Source of the DNA: Burkholderia sp. | Lineage (GTDB): Bacteria > Pseudomonadota > Gammaproteobacteria > Burkholderiales > Burkholderiaceae | Assembly: GCA_030151225.1 (NCBI GenBank) | Contig: JASLEG010000201.1 | Span: 1 to 43,416 of the forward strand | Direction: 5' to 3' | DNA length: 43,416 bases | In this document: positions 15,750-23,356 of the stretch, one piece after another | Numbering within the stretch: the first letter of the stretch is position 1 | Layout: every line of letters begins with the position of its first letter | Notes under the pieces: generated by a model | Databases searched by the model: none | Told to the model about the DNA's origin: nothing | What the model saw: the letters and a program-made list of their open reading frames with translations, nothing else | Program-made: the position numbers and the translations under genes

Positions 15750-16316
15750 GTGAAAGCGCCGTCGCGGAACCTGCCGCCCCTCGCCGCGAGCCTCCCGAAC
15801 CCGCACCCGTGGCGCGCGTGGGCGCTGCTCGCGGCGGCGCCGTCGGGCTTGCTGTGGTTCGCGTCGGCCCGCACCCTCGCGATCGTCGGCATCGCCGCCA
15901 TCGCGCTCGTGCTGCTGGGCCTGCACGGGTCGGCACGCCAGCGCGCCCGGCTCGCCGCGATCGCGGCAGCGCGCGACGGCGAAGGCCTCTGCGAATTCGC
16001 GCGCAGCTTCCCCCTGCCGGAGCGGCGCGCCATCGACACGTGGATCCTCCGTGCCGTGCACGACGCGCTGCGCCACGAACTCGACCCCACCCATCCGGGC
16101 TTTCCGCTGCGCGCCTCGGACACCTTCGAGGCGCTCGAATTCGATCCCGAGGATCTCGCGCTCGAGATCGTGCCCGCGATCGCGCGGCGCGCGGGCCGCT
16201 CGCTCGACGACACCGGCACGCGCAATCCCCACCAAGCCGGCGCGCTCGACAGCGTGGGCGGCCTCGTGCGCTTCCTCAACGCCCAGCCGAGAAGCTCGGG
16301 AAGCGGCGCGAGCTGA
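15750..16316 (+). CDS. Hypothetical small membrane protein
   Basis: 188 aa from a GTG start. Two membrane helices are predicted by eye in the N-terminal third (about residues 22-40, WRAWALLAAAPSGLLWFA, and 43-58, LAIVGIAAIALVLLGLHG), followed by a hydrophilic cytoplasmic region with GEGLCEFARSFPLPERRAIDTWILRAVHDAL and FEALEFDPEDLALEIVPAIARRAGRSLDDT. I do not recognise the family. The C-terminal part has charged helices that could be a regulatory or interaction domain. It may be cotranscribed with the flavin-reductase-like gene 49 bases upstream. Confidence 0.7.
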   Translation: MKAPSRNLPPLAASLPNPHPWRAWALLAAAPSGLLWFASARTLAIVGIAAIALVLLGLHGSARQRARLAAIAAARDGEGLCEFARSFPLPERRAIDTWILRAVHDALRHELDPTHPGFPLRASDTFEALEFDPEDLALEIVPAIARRAGRSLDDTGTRNPHQAGALDSVGGLVRFLNAQPRSSGSGAS

Positions 16317-16331
16317 GCCGCCCGACCCACC

Positions 16332-17204
16332 TCACAGCAGCGCCACCAGATTCGCGACCACCGCCTCCTGCCCGCCCGCGCGCGTGGCCAGCGCGAGGCG
16401 CGCCACGGCCGGCACGCCGTCGATGTCGAGATAGCGCACGCCCTGCACGCGCACCTGCTCGAACGCGGCCGGCACGATCGACAGGCCGAGCCCGGCCGCC
16501 ACCAGATTGATCACCGACGAGATCTGCGGCGCTTCCTGCGCGAGCCGCGGCGTGAAGCCCGCGCGCCGGCACGCGTCCAGGATCTCGGCGTACAGCGTCG
16601 CGCCGGCCGGCCCCGGCACCAGCACGAAGCCCTCGTCGGCCAGCGCGTCGAGCGCCACCCGGCGGCGCCTGGCGAACGCATGGGTGGCCGGCACCACCAG
16701 CTTCATCGGCTCGTCGGGGAACGGGTGCAGCGTCACGCCCTCGTAGGGCGTCGCGCCGGGTCGCACGAACACCCCGTCGAGCCGCTCGTCGGCCAGGCGC
16801 CGCACCAGCGCCGGCGTGTTGGCCTCGTCGAGCGTCACGTCCACGCCCGGCCAGGCGGCCTTGAAGCGCTGGATCAGCGCCGGCACCACGGGATTGAACA
16901 CGGCCGAGGCGGTGAAGCCGAGCCGCAGGCTGCCGGTCTCGCCGCTGCCGGCCTGCCGGGCCGCGCGACAGGCGCGCGCCGCGTCGTCGAGCACGCGCTG
17001 CGCCTCCACCCGGAACGCCTCGCCCGCGCTGGTCAGCAGCACGCCGTGCGAGGTGCGCCGGAACAGCGCCACGCCGAGCTCGCGCTCGAGATTGCGGATC
17101 TGCTGGCTCAGCGGCGGCTGGCCGATGCCGAGCCGCTCGGCCGCGCGCGTGACGTTCGACTCCTCGGCGATCGCGAGGAAATAGCGCAGATGTCGCAGTT
17201 CCAT
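16332..17204 (-). CDS. LysR-type regulator (YnfL-like)
   Basis: 290 aa. The N-terminal HTH starts with MELRHLRYFLAIAEESNVTRAAERLGIGQPPLSQQIRNLE, the canonical CbbR/BenM-like LysR head, followed by LGVALFRRTSHGVLLTSAGEAF. The effector domain runs from about residue 90 to the end (GSLRLGFTASAVFNPVVPALI). It is divergent from an MFS gene 138 bases away, the same arrangement as E. coli ynfL/ynfM, so it most likely controls that transporter. The region between them carries an inverted repeat at 17237-17263. A much longer open frame on this strand continues past the start but is an antisense artefact. Confidence 0.92.
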   Translation of the reverse strand: MELRHLRYFLAIAEESNVTRAAERLGIGQPPLSQQIRNLERELGVALFRRTSHGVLLTSAGEAFRVEAQRVLDDAARACRAARQAGSGETGSLRLGFTASAVFNPVVPALIQRFKAAWPGVDVTLDEANTPALVRRLADERLDGVFVRPGATPYEGVTLHPFPDEPMKLVVPATHAFARRRRVALDALADEGFVLVPGPAGATLYAEILDACRRAGFTPRLAQEAPQISSVINLVAAGLGLSIVPAAFEQVRVQGVRYLDIDGVPAVARLALATRAGGQEAVVANLVALL

Positions 17205-17236
17205 GTCGGGCAGGCGCTCCGGTGCAGTGATATCTG

Positions 17237-17263
17237 TGAAACGTCTTTCTTCAATCCGTTTCA
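17237..17263. promoter_or_regulatory. Inverted repeat TGAAACG-N13-CGTTTCA between lysR and MFS
   Basis: Perfect 7-bp arms, 13-base spacer, 33 bases upstream of the lysR start and 80 upstream of the MFS start. Position and size suit a LysR tetramer site used for autoregulation and control of the transporter. Confidence 0.5.
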
Positions 17264-17342
17264 TATATTGGACAGTATAACTATCGACGCGGACAATCGA
17301 AGCCGTCGTCACGTCAGCCGGCCGCATCGGCCGCCCTTCACC

Positions 17343-18620
17343 ATGAATCCTGCTGCTTCCCCCGCCCTCGCTTCCCCCGCCGGGCCCGACGCCGACACGC
17401 GCGTCGCGCCCGGCAGCGCCGACTATCGCCGCATCAGCCTCGCGCTGTTCCTGGCCGGCTTCTCCACCTTCTCGCTGCTGTACTGCGTGCAGCCGCTGCT
17501 GCCGCTGTTCGCGCGCAGCTTCTCGATCGGCGCCGCGCAGAGCTCGCTCGCGCTGTCGCTCTCCACCGGTTTCCTGGCCTTCTCGATCCTCGCGGCGAGC
17601 GCGCTGTCGGAGCGGCTCAGCCGGCGCCGGCTGATGTTCGTGTCGATGGCGCTGGCCGCCGCGCTCAACGTGGTGGCCGCCTGCATGCCGAGCTGGGACG
17701 GCGTGCTGGTGGCGCGCGCGCTCGAGGGCTTCGTGCTCGGCGGCGTGCCGGCCACGGCGATGGCCTACCTGGCCGAAGAGATCCAGCCGCGCGGGCTCGG
17801 CCTGTCGATGGGCCTGTACGTGGGCGGCACCGCGTTCGGCGGCATGATCGGCCGGGTGGGCATGAGCGTGCTGAGCGACTGGATGTCGTGGCGCGAGGCG
17901 ATGGCCTGCATCGGCGTGGTGGATCTGGTCGCGGCGGCGGGCTTCGCGCTGCTGCTGCCGGCCTCGCGCCACTTCACGCCGCGCCTGGGCGTGCGGATCG
18001 GCGAGCACGCCGCGCAATGGCGGCGCCAGCTCGCGCACGCGGCCCTGCCGGCCGTGTTCGCGATCGGCTTCCTGGTGATGGGCGAGTTCGTCACGATCTA
18101 CAACTACGCGGGCTTCCGCCTGATGGCGCCGCCGTTCTCGCTCGACGCCACCCGCACCGGCCTGATCTTCAGCGCCTACGTGTTCGGCATCGTGGCCTCG
18201 TCCACGGCCGGCGCGCTGGCCGACCGCTTCGGCCGCGTGCCGGTGGTGGTGTCGGGGCTCGTGATCGGCGCGGCCGGCGTGGCGCTGACGCTCGACGGCT
18301 CGCTCGCCGTGGTGATCGCCGGCATCGCGCTGCTCACCATCGGCTTCTTCATCACCCATTCGGTGGCGAGCAGCTGGGTGGGCCTGCTCGCGCAGGGCGC
18401 GAAGAGCTACGCGTCGGCGCTGTACCTGCTCGCCTACTACCTCGGCTCGAGCGTGCTCGGCTCCTGGGGCGGGCAGTTCTGGCAGGACGGCGGCTGGCAC
18501 GCGGTGGTCGGCTACGGGCTCGCGCTGCTGGCCGCGGCGATGCTGTGCGTGGCCTATCTGGCGCGCGTCACGCGGCGCGCGCTCGCCGCGCGCATGGCGG
18601 GGGCGGCCACGCGGGGGTGA
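17343..18620 (+). CDS. MFS transporter (YnfM-like, DHA1 family)
   Basis: 425 aa, about 12 membrane segments from residue 30 on. LFLAGFSTFSLLYCVQPLLPLFARSF at the start of the membrane part is the YnfM signature. Motif A appears as ALSERLSRRRLMFVSM and again as ALADRFGRVPVVVSG. Also seen: GGVPATAMAYLAEEI and FITHSVASSWVGLLAQGAKSYASALYLLAYYLGSS. E. coli YnfM is a putative exporter without a firm substrate. The divergent LysR gene is the likely regulator. The first 30 residues are a Pro/Ala-rich cytoplasmic tail. No clear ribosome site precedes the ATG. Confidence 0.92.
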   Translation: MNPAASPALASPAGPDADTRVAPGSADYRRISLALFLAGFSTFSLLYCVQPLLPLFARSFSIGAAQSSLALSLSTGFLAFSILAASALSERLSRRRLMFVSMALAAALNVVAACMPSWDGVLVARALEGFVLGGVPATAMAYLAEEIQPRGLGLSMGLYVGGTAFGGMIGRVGMSVLSDWMSWREAMACIGVVDLVAAAGFALLLPASRHFTPRLGVRIGEHAAQWRRQLAHAALPAVFAIGFLVMGEFVTIYNYAGFRLMAPPFSLDATRTGLIFSAYVFGIVASSTAGALADRFGRVPVVVSGLVIGAAGVALTLDGSLAVVIAGIALLTIGFFITHSVASSWVGLLAQGAKSYASALYLLAYYLGSSVLGSWGGQFWQDGGWHAVVGYGLALLAAAMLCVAYLARVTRRALAARMAGAATRG

Positions 18621-18645
18621 GGTGGTTGGGGCGCCGGCGGCGCCG

Positions 18646-18702
18646 AGGCCGGCCGCGAGCCACATGTTCCGCGACCTGATCCCGCTGCTGGCCGACCGCT
18701 AA
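18646..18702 (+). pseudogene. Fragment of an alpha/beta-hydrolase gene
   Basis: Right after the MFS stop, one frame reads RPAASHMFRDLIPLLADR and then TAA. This is the stretch after the oxyanion-hole HGxP loop in epoxide-hydrolase/haloalkane-dehalogenase-like alpha/beta hydrolases, where LADR is normally followed by an aromatic residue, then the APDLPGFG strand. Nothing downstream continues the fold and the HG motif is absent upstream. The 19 codons therefore look like the remnant of a deleted gene. Recognition is from memory of the family; the short length limits certainty. Confidence 0.6.
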
Positions 18703-18790
18703 CCGGAAAGTTTTCGGTCCACCTTCGTCACCGTGGTCGAGCCGCGCGAGGCGCAGCGCGGTGGAGATCGGGGGCAACGCCAGCCCGCGC

Positions 18791-19708
18791 TCAATCGCTG
18801 TTGCGCACGAAGTTCTCGGGCACGGCGGGCCCCCACAAATACAGTGAATCCTCGGGCGGAAAATCGCCGGCGGGCCAGGTGCTGCCGGCCGAGATGTAGT
18901 CGATGTCGGCCGAATACTCGCAGAACGAGCCCCACGGATCCTCCACGTAATGGAAGTAGTTCGAGCCGAGCACGTGCCGCCCGGTGCCCCAGCCCCGCGT
19001 GTAGCCGGCCGCCGCCATCTGCGCGGCGCCCTCGCCCACGGCGTTCACGTCGGCGACGTCCCACGCGCAGTGATGCCAGCCGCGCGCGTGGCTCTTCGCG
19101 AAGGCCAGCAGGTGGTGGTCGCTGCCGTGCGGCGCGTGCGTGAAGGCGATCAGCTCGCCCGAGCGGTCAGACAGGCGCAGGCCCAGCGCGCGCGCATGGA
19201 ATGCGATCGCGCCGGACACGTCGGGGCTGAACAGCAGCACGTGCGACAGCCGGTGCGGACGCACCGTGCGCGAGGCCGCGCGCGCATGGCTGCCGCGCGC
19301 GTCGGCCGGCGCACCCTCGAGCCGCGTGCGCGGCTTGCCGTCCGGGCTCGTCTTCGGCGCGGGCCGCACCTCGATCGTGTTGCCGTCCGGATCGGCGAAC
19401 CACAGGCCGCCGTCGCGCTCGGTCACGATCGCGCCGGCCGCCGCGATCTGCTCGCGCAGCCTCGGCAGATCCGCCTCGAAGCAGCCGAACGACAGATACG
19501 CGAGCGACTTGCGATCGCTGCCGAGAATGCGGGCCCAGCGATGCCCGTCGGCCGCGTGCAGCGCGAGCTCCGGCACCGGGCCCGGCGTCTCGCGCACGTC
19601 CAGGCCGAAGCGCGTGTAGAAGCGCCGGGCCGCGTCGATCGACGGCACGTTCAGCGCGAAATGGTCGATCGAGTGCACGGCCGCCGGGCCGGCAGATACA
19701 GCGTTCAT
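18791..19708 (-). CDS. Extradiol ring-cleavage dioxygenase (type I, VOC superfamily)
   Basis: 305 aa with two VOC domains (about residues 12-118 and 152-272), the layout of catechol 2,3-dioxygenases. It should open a catecholic ring meta to the hydroxyls using Fe(II) and O2. Likely metal ligands are His156 (RLSHVLLF), His212 or His213 (WHHCAWDV) and Glu264 (FCEYSAD); His198/199 (DHHLLAF) fits the catalytic His, and Tyr254 (FHYVEDP) a conserved Tyr. It is the last gene of the aromatic operon, 39 bases after the FAH-family gene. The substrate is unknown; a hydroxylated catechol made by the FAD hydroxylase is the natural guess. Confidence 0.88.
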   Translation of the reverse strand: MNAVSAGPAAVHSIDHFALNVPSIDAARRFYTRFGLDVRETPGPVPELALHAADGHRWARILGSDRKSLAYLSFGCFEADLPRLREQIAAAGAIVTERDGGLWFADPDGNTIEVRPAPKTSPDGKPRTRLEGAPADARGSHARAASRTVRPHRLSHVLLFSPDVSGAIAFHARALGLRLSDRSGELIAFTHAPHGSDHHLLAFAKSHARGWHHCAWDVADVNAVGEGAAQMAAAGYTRGWGTGRHVLGSNYFHYVEDPWGSFCEYSADIDYISAGSTWPAGDFPPEDSLYLWGPAVPENFVRNSD

Positions 19709-19747
19709 CGTCGTCTCCCGAAACGATGGAGGGGCGAGCCGACGGCT

Positions 19748-20596
19748 TTACGCCGTCACTTCGTCCGCGATCACGTTGCGCAGGGTGCCGAGCCGTTCGA
19801 CCGTCACCTCGCACACGTCGCCGGCCTGCATCAGCAGCTTCGGCGTGCGCGCCCAGCCGATGCCGGACGGCGTGCCCGACACGATCACGTCGCCGGGCTC
19901 CAGCGTGATCGCCTCGCTGATGATGCTGATCAGGCTGGCCACGTCGAACACCATCTCGTCGGTGCTGGCCGACTGCACCACGCGGCCGTTCACTCGGGTC
20001 TCGAGGCGCAGGCCCGCCGCCCCCGGCGGCAGCTCGTCGGCGGTCACCAGATCCGGGCCGAACGCACCCGTGGCGTCGAAGTTCTTGCCCACCGTCCATT
20101 GCGGCGTCTTGAACTGGTATTCGCGTACCGAGCCGTCGTTGAACAGCGCGTAGCCGGCCACGTGCGACAGCGCGGCGTCGCGTGCGATGTGGCGACCGCC
20201 GCGGCCGATCACCACCGCGATCTCGCCCTCGTAGTCGATCCCGGCGCAATCGGCCACGGCGGGCCGCACGATCGGCTGGTCGTGCGCCACCAGGCTGGTC
20301 GCGACGCGCAGGAACAGCGTGGGGTAGTCGGGCTGCTGGTAGTTGCTCTCGCTCGTGTGATCCGCGAAATTCAGGCCCACGCACAGGATCTTCGGCGGCC
20401 GCGACAGCGGCGGCAGCAGCTTCAGCGCAGCGAAATCGTGTCGCGCGTCGGTGGCGTGCGCCCCGGCGTACGCCACCAGGTCCACGCCGTCGGCCAGCAG
20501 CGATTCGAGCGTCACCTCGCCGATCACCCGCACCTGCTCGCCTTCCCGCACGCCGAGCATGGCCCGGCCCTTCACTTCGAAACTGACGAAACGCAT
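19748..20596 (-). CDS. Fumarylacetoacetate hydrolase (FAH) family protein
   Basis: 282 aa. FAH family proteins hydrolyse or isomerise ring-cleavage products such as fumarylpyruvate, acylpyruvates or hydroxymuconates. The metal site is visible as IDYEGEIAVVIG (Glu-x-Glu) with FNDGSVREYQF. KILCVGLNFADHTSE and the C-terminal LEPGDVIVSGTPSGIGWA are diagnostic. Start MRFVSFEVKG has an AAGGAG site. It lies between the porin and the extradiol dioxygenase, so it probably processes the dioxygenase product. The activity (hydrolase, decarboxylase or isomerase) cannot be fixed from sequence. Confidence 0.93.
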   Translation of the reverse strand: MRFVSFEVKGRAMLGVREGEQVRVIGEVTLESLLADGVDLVAYAGAHATDARHDFAALKLLPPLSRPPKILCVGLNFADHTSESNYQQPDYPTLFLRVATSLVAHDQPIVRPAVADCAGIDYEGEIAVVIGRGGRHIARDAALSHVAGYALFNDGSVREYQFKTPQWTVGKNFDATGAFGPDLVTADELPPGAAGLRLETRVNGRVVQSASTDEMVFDVASLISIISEAITLEPGDVIVSGTPSGIGWARTPKLLMQAGDVCEVTVERLGTLRNVIADEVTA

Positions 20597-20673
20597 TGTT
20601 TGCTCCTTGCTTGACGGCTCGCGCCGGTTGAATGCCATGCGGCGATGCGCGGGATCGCCCGCGCGCATCGACA

Positions 20674-21816
20674 TCAGAAGTTGTGGCGGATCCCCGCCAT
20701 CACGCCGAGCTGGCCCATGCCGGCGCCGGGCGTGGCCCCGGGGCCGCCCTGGCTCAGCGTGTATTTCGCCTTCGCGCTGTTGAACAGATAGCCGGTCTGC
20801 AGGTACACGGCGCTCGCCTTCGACAGCAGGTAGGTGCCGCGCAGCGTCACGATGGTGGCGCGCGTGTCCTGCTGCGTGTCGATGGTGCGATAGGCGCCGC
20901 CGTCCACGATCGTGGTGGGCGTGACGAGGTAGCTGGCGCTCGCGTACCAGGTGTCGGTGCGCACGTCCGGCACGGCCGCCGACACGGTCTCGACGTGCCG
21001 GCCCAGCCAGCCCGCGCCGAGCTTCAGGCCGCCGAACTGGAGGTAGCCGTTGAGCTGCATGCGCACGTCCTTGTCGCCGCTCGCCACGAGCGGCAGCGGC
21101 GCCGCGCCGTTGAACAGGTTGGCCGCCGCGCCGGGGCCGCCGTGCTGTTCGTCGTAGGCGCCCGCCACGCCGAAATGGGCCGCGTCGTAGCGCAGCATCG
21201 CGGACCACTGGCGGCAGGCCTGCGGGTTGCCGGGCAGCGAGCCCGCGCAGGTGCCCTGCCCCGGCGAATTGCCGGTGCCGGCGGAATCCCGCCCGAACGA
21301 CCAGGTGGCGCCGGCCGTGAAGCCGCCATCGCTGCCCTTGTAGGCGACGGTGTTGTCGCTGCGCGAGTTGGGGATGTAGGCGTCGAGCGAGCCCACGCCG
21401 CCGTAGATGTCGGGGCCGAGGATGTCGGCGTCCACGATCGCCCAGTACGTCATCGTGTACTGACGTCCGAAGCTCAGCATGCCGTAGCGACTGGACAGCC
21501 CCACCCAGGCCTGCCGCCCGAACAGCCGGCCGCCCTGATTCGCGTCGCCGGCACGCGTGTTGAAGCCGTTCTCGAGCGTGAATTCGGCGCGCACGCCGCC
21601 GCCCAGATCCTCGCGCCCGCGCAGGCCCCAGCGCGACGGCATCGAGCCGGTGATGCTGGCCATCCGCACCAGCCGGTCGCCGGCCGGGTCGGCGTGCGTG
21701 ACCAGCTCGATGCCGGTGTCGATGATGCCGTACAGCGTCACGCTGCTCTGCGCCGCGGCCGAGCCGAGGTGCAAGCCGGCGGCCAGTGCCGCCAGCGACA
21801 ACACGCGTCGTTTCAT
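20674..21816 (-). CDS. Gram-negative outer-membrane porin
   Basis: 380 aa, usual for burkholderial trimeric porins. It has a signal peptide of about 22 residues (MKRRVLSLAALAAGLHLGSAAA, cleavage before QSSVTLYG). The mature start SSVTLYGIIDTGIELVTH is the porin family's first beta strand. Also seen: SRWGLRGREDLGGGVRAEFTLENGF, GRLFGRQAWVGLSSRYGMLSFGRQY and a terminal Phe (IRHNF) needed for outer-membrane insertion. It sits inside the aromatic catabolic operon and probably provides outer-membrane uptake of its substrate. Two Cys residues in the central loop (about 180-200) may form a disulfide. Confidence 0.94.
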   Translation of the reverse strand: MKRRVLSLAALAAGLHLGSAAAQSSVTLYGIIDTGIELVTHADPAGDRLVRMASITGSMPSRWGLRGREDLGGGVRAEFTLENGFNTRAGDANQGGRLFGRQAWVGLSSRYGMLSFGRQYTMTYWAIVDADILGPDIYGGVGSLDAYIPNSRSDNTVAYKGSDGGFTAGATWSFGRDSAGTGNSPGQGTCAGSLPGNPQACRQWSAMLRYDAAHFGVAGAYDEQHGGPGAAANLFNGAAPLPLVASGDKDVRMQLNGYLQFGGLKLGAGWLGRHVETVSAAVPDVRTDTWYASASYLVTPTTIVDGGAYRTIDTQQDTRATIVTLRGTYLLSKASAVYLQTGYLFNSAKAKYTLSQGGPGATPGAGMGQLGVMAGIRHNF

Positions 21817-21892
21817 GTCTCCGTTCCCTTGTCGTCGTGTGAATCGATCTTTCTTGTCGTTATGTGCTGCGTCGTCGGCGGTGCGCCGATCG

Positions 21893-23263
21893 TCAGTGCG
21901 CGGCCGGCCCGTCCACTTCCAGCGTGCCGCGCGGATAGCGGCGGCCGGCCGCGAGCATCGCCACGCACGCCACCAGCACGGGCGCCGCGAAGGCCACGAA
22001 GGCGAACTGCACCTGACCGAACAGCGCGAGGATCGCGCCGCCCGTCATCGAGCCGACGATCGAGCCGATCCGGCCCACCCCGAGCGCCCAGCTCACGCCG
22101 GTGGCGCGCGCGGCCGTGGCGTAGAAGCCGGCCACCAGCACGTTGGCCGCCGTCTGCGCGCCGGACAGCCCGTAGCCGGCCACGAACACCGCGCCGTAGA
22201 TCAGCCCCGGCATGCGGATCGACACGCCGATCGCGCAGATCGCCACCGCCGCGATCGCATAGGACACGGCCAGCACGCCGAACGGATTGCGGCGATCCAT
22301 CAGCCGCGCGTTGACCAGCGAGCCGACGGTGCCGCCGAGCGGCATCATGGCGCCGACGCGCGCCGCGTGGACCGGATCGATGCCGGCGCCCGTGATCACC
22401 AGCGGCAGCCAGCTGCTGACCTGGTAATAGACCCACAAGGTGCAGAAGAACGCGAGCCAGAGCAGCAGCGTGCCGGCCCGATGACGCGTGTCGAACAGGG
22501 CCCCCGCCAGGTCGCGGCCGGCGCGGCCCTCACGGCCCGACGGGCGGCCCGCGTCGTCCTCGGCGCCCTGCAGCAGCGCCGGTGCCGCCTCGCCGAGCCG
22601 GCGCGCCACCCGCTCGCGTTCGGCCGCATGGCGCGGCTTGCCCGCCATGAAGCGCAGCGATTCGGGCAGCCAGCGCCAGATGCACGGCGCGAGCAGCAGC
22701 GGAAACAGGCCGCCGAACGCGAACACACCCTGCCAGCCGTACGACGGGATCAGCAGCGAGGCCACCGCACCGCCGAAGGCCAGCCCGAGCGTGAAGCCGC
22801 AGAACATCAGCGTGACCAGCAGCGCGCGGTTGCGCGGCGGCGCGAACTCGGAAGACAGCGTGATCGCATTCGGCATCGCGCCGCCGAGGCCGGCGCCGGT
22901 CGCGAAGCGCAGCACGATCAGCCAGCGCGCCGACGGCGCGAACGCACAGGCCAGGCTGCCCGCGCCGAACAGCAGCAGCGAGATCGCGATCACGCGCTTG
23001 CGGCCGATGCGGTCGGCCAGCGGCCCGAAGCCGAAACTGCCGACGGTCAGGCCCACCAGCCCCGCGCCGAAGATCGGCCCCAGCATGGCCGGGCCCAGTT
23101 GCCACTGCTGCTTCAGCAAGGGCGCCACGTAGCCGACGCTGGCCACGTCGAAGCCGTCCGCCGCCACCACGAGAAAGCACAGCACGAGCGTGAGGATCTG
23201 GATGGCCGTGAGGCGGCTCGCCCCCGTCCGGGCGGCCGGCGCCGCCGTTGCGTTTGCCTGCAT
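21893..23263 (-). CDS. MFS transporter, aromatic acid:H+ symporter (AAHS) family
   Basis: 456 aa with 12 predicted membrane helices. LVVAADGFDVASVGYVAPLL in helix 1 carries the D-G-x-D motif typical of AAHS carriers (PcaK, BenK, MhpT), required for aromatic acid uptake. FGPLADRIGRKRVIAIS is motif A, and the second half has ARLMDRRNPFGVLAVSYA. The central loop (about residues 215-255) is Ala/Arg-rich. Placed between the FAD hydroxylase and the porin, it should import the aromatic substrate across the inner membrane. MhpT-like carriers take up hydroxyphenylpropionates, a useful lead but not proof. Confidence 0.92.
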   Translation of the reverse strand: MQANATAAPAARTGASRLTAIQILTLVLCFLVVAADGFDVASVGYVAPLLKQQWQLGPAMLGPIFGAGLVGLTVGSFGFGPLADRIGRKRVIAISLLLFGAGSLACAFAPSARWLIVLRFATGAGLGGAMPNAITLSSEFAPPRNRALLVTLMFCGFTLGLAFGGAVASLLIPSYGWQGVFAFGGLFPLLLAPCIWRWLPESLRFMAGKPRHAAERERVARRLGEAAPALLQGAEDDAGRPSGREGRAGRDLAGALFDTRHRAGTLLLWLAFFCTLWVYYQVSSWLPLVITGAGIDPVHAARVGAMMPLGGTVGSLVNARLMDRRNPFGVLAVSYAIAAVAICAIGVSIRMPGLIYGAVFVAGYGLSGAQTAANVLVAGFYATAARATGVSWALGVGRIGSIVGSMTGGAILALFGQVQFAFVAFAAPVLVACVAMLAAGRRYPRGTLEVDGPAAH

Positions 23264-23356
23264 GAATGTCTCCGATCGAATCTTCGTCGGCTGCCGCGCC
23301 GTCTGTGGCAGCGCGTGCGCCCGGGTATCGCTTCAGTCCATGGAACCCGTCGCCGT

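Noticed and set aside
16332..18665. Long minus-strand open frame of 777 codons spanning the MFS gene and the LysR gene
   Set aside because: The part over the MFS gene is His/Arg/Gln-rich antisense sequence typical of GC-rich shadow frames. Only the last 290 codons, from the ATG at 17204, form a LysR protein.
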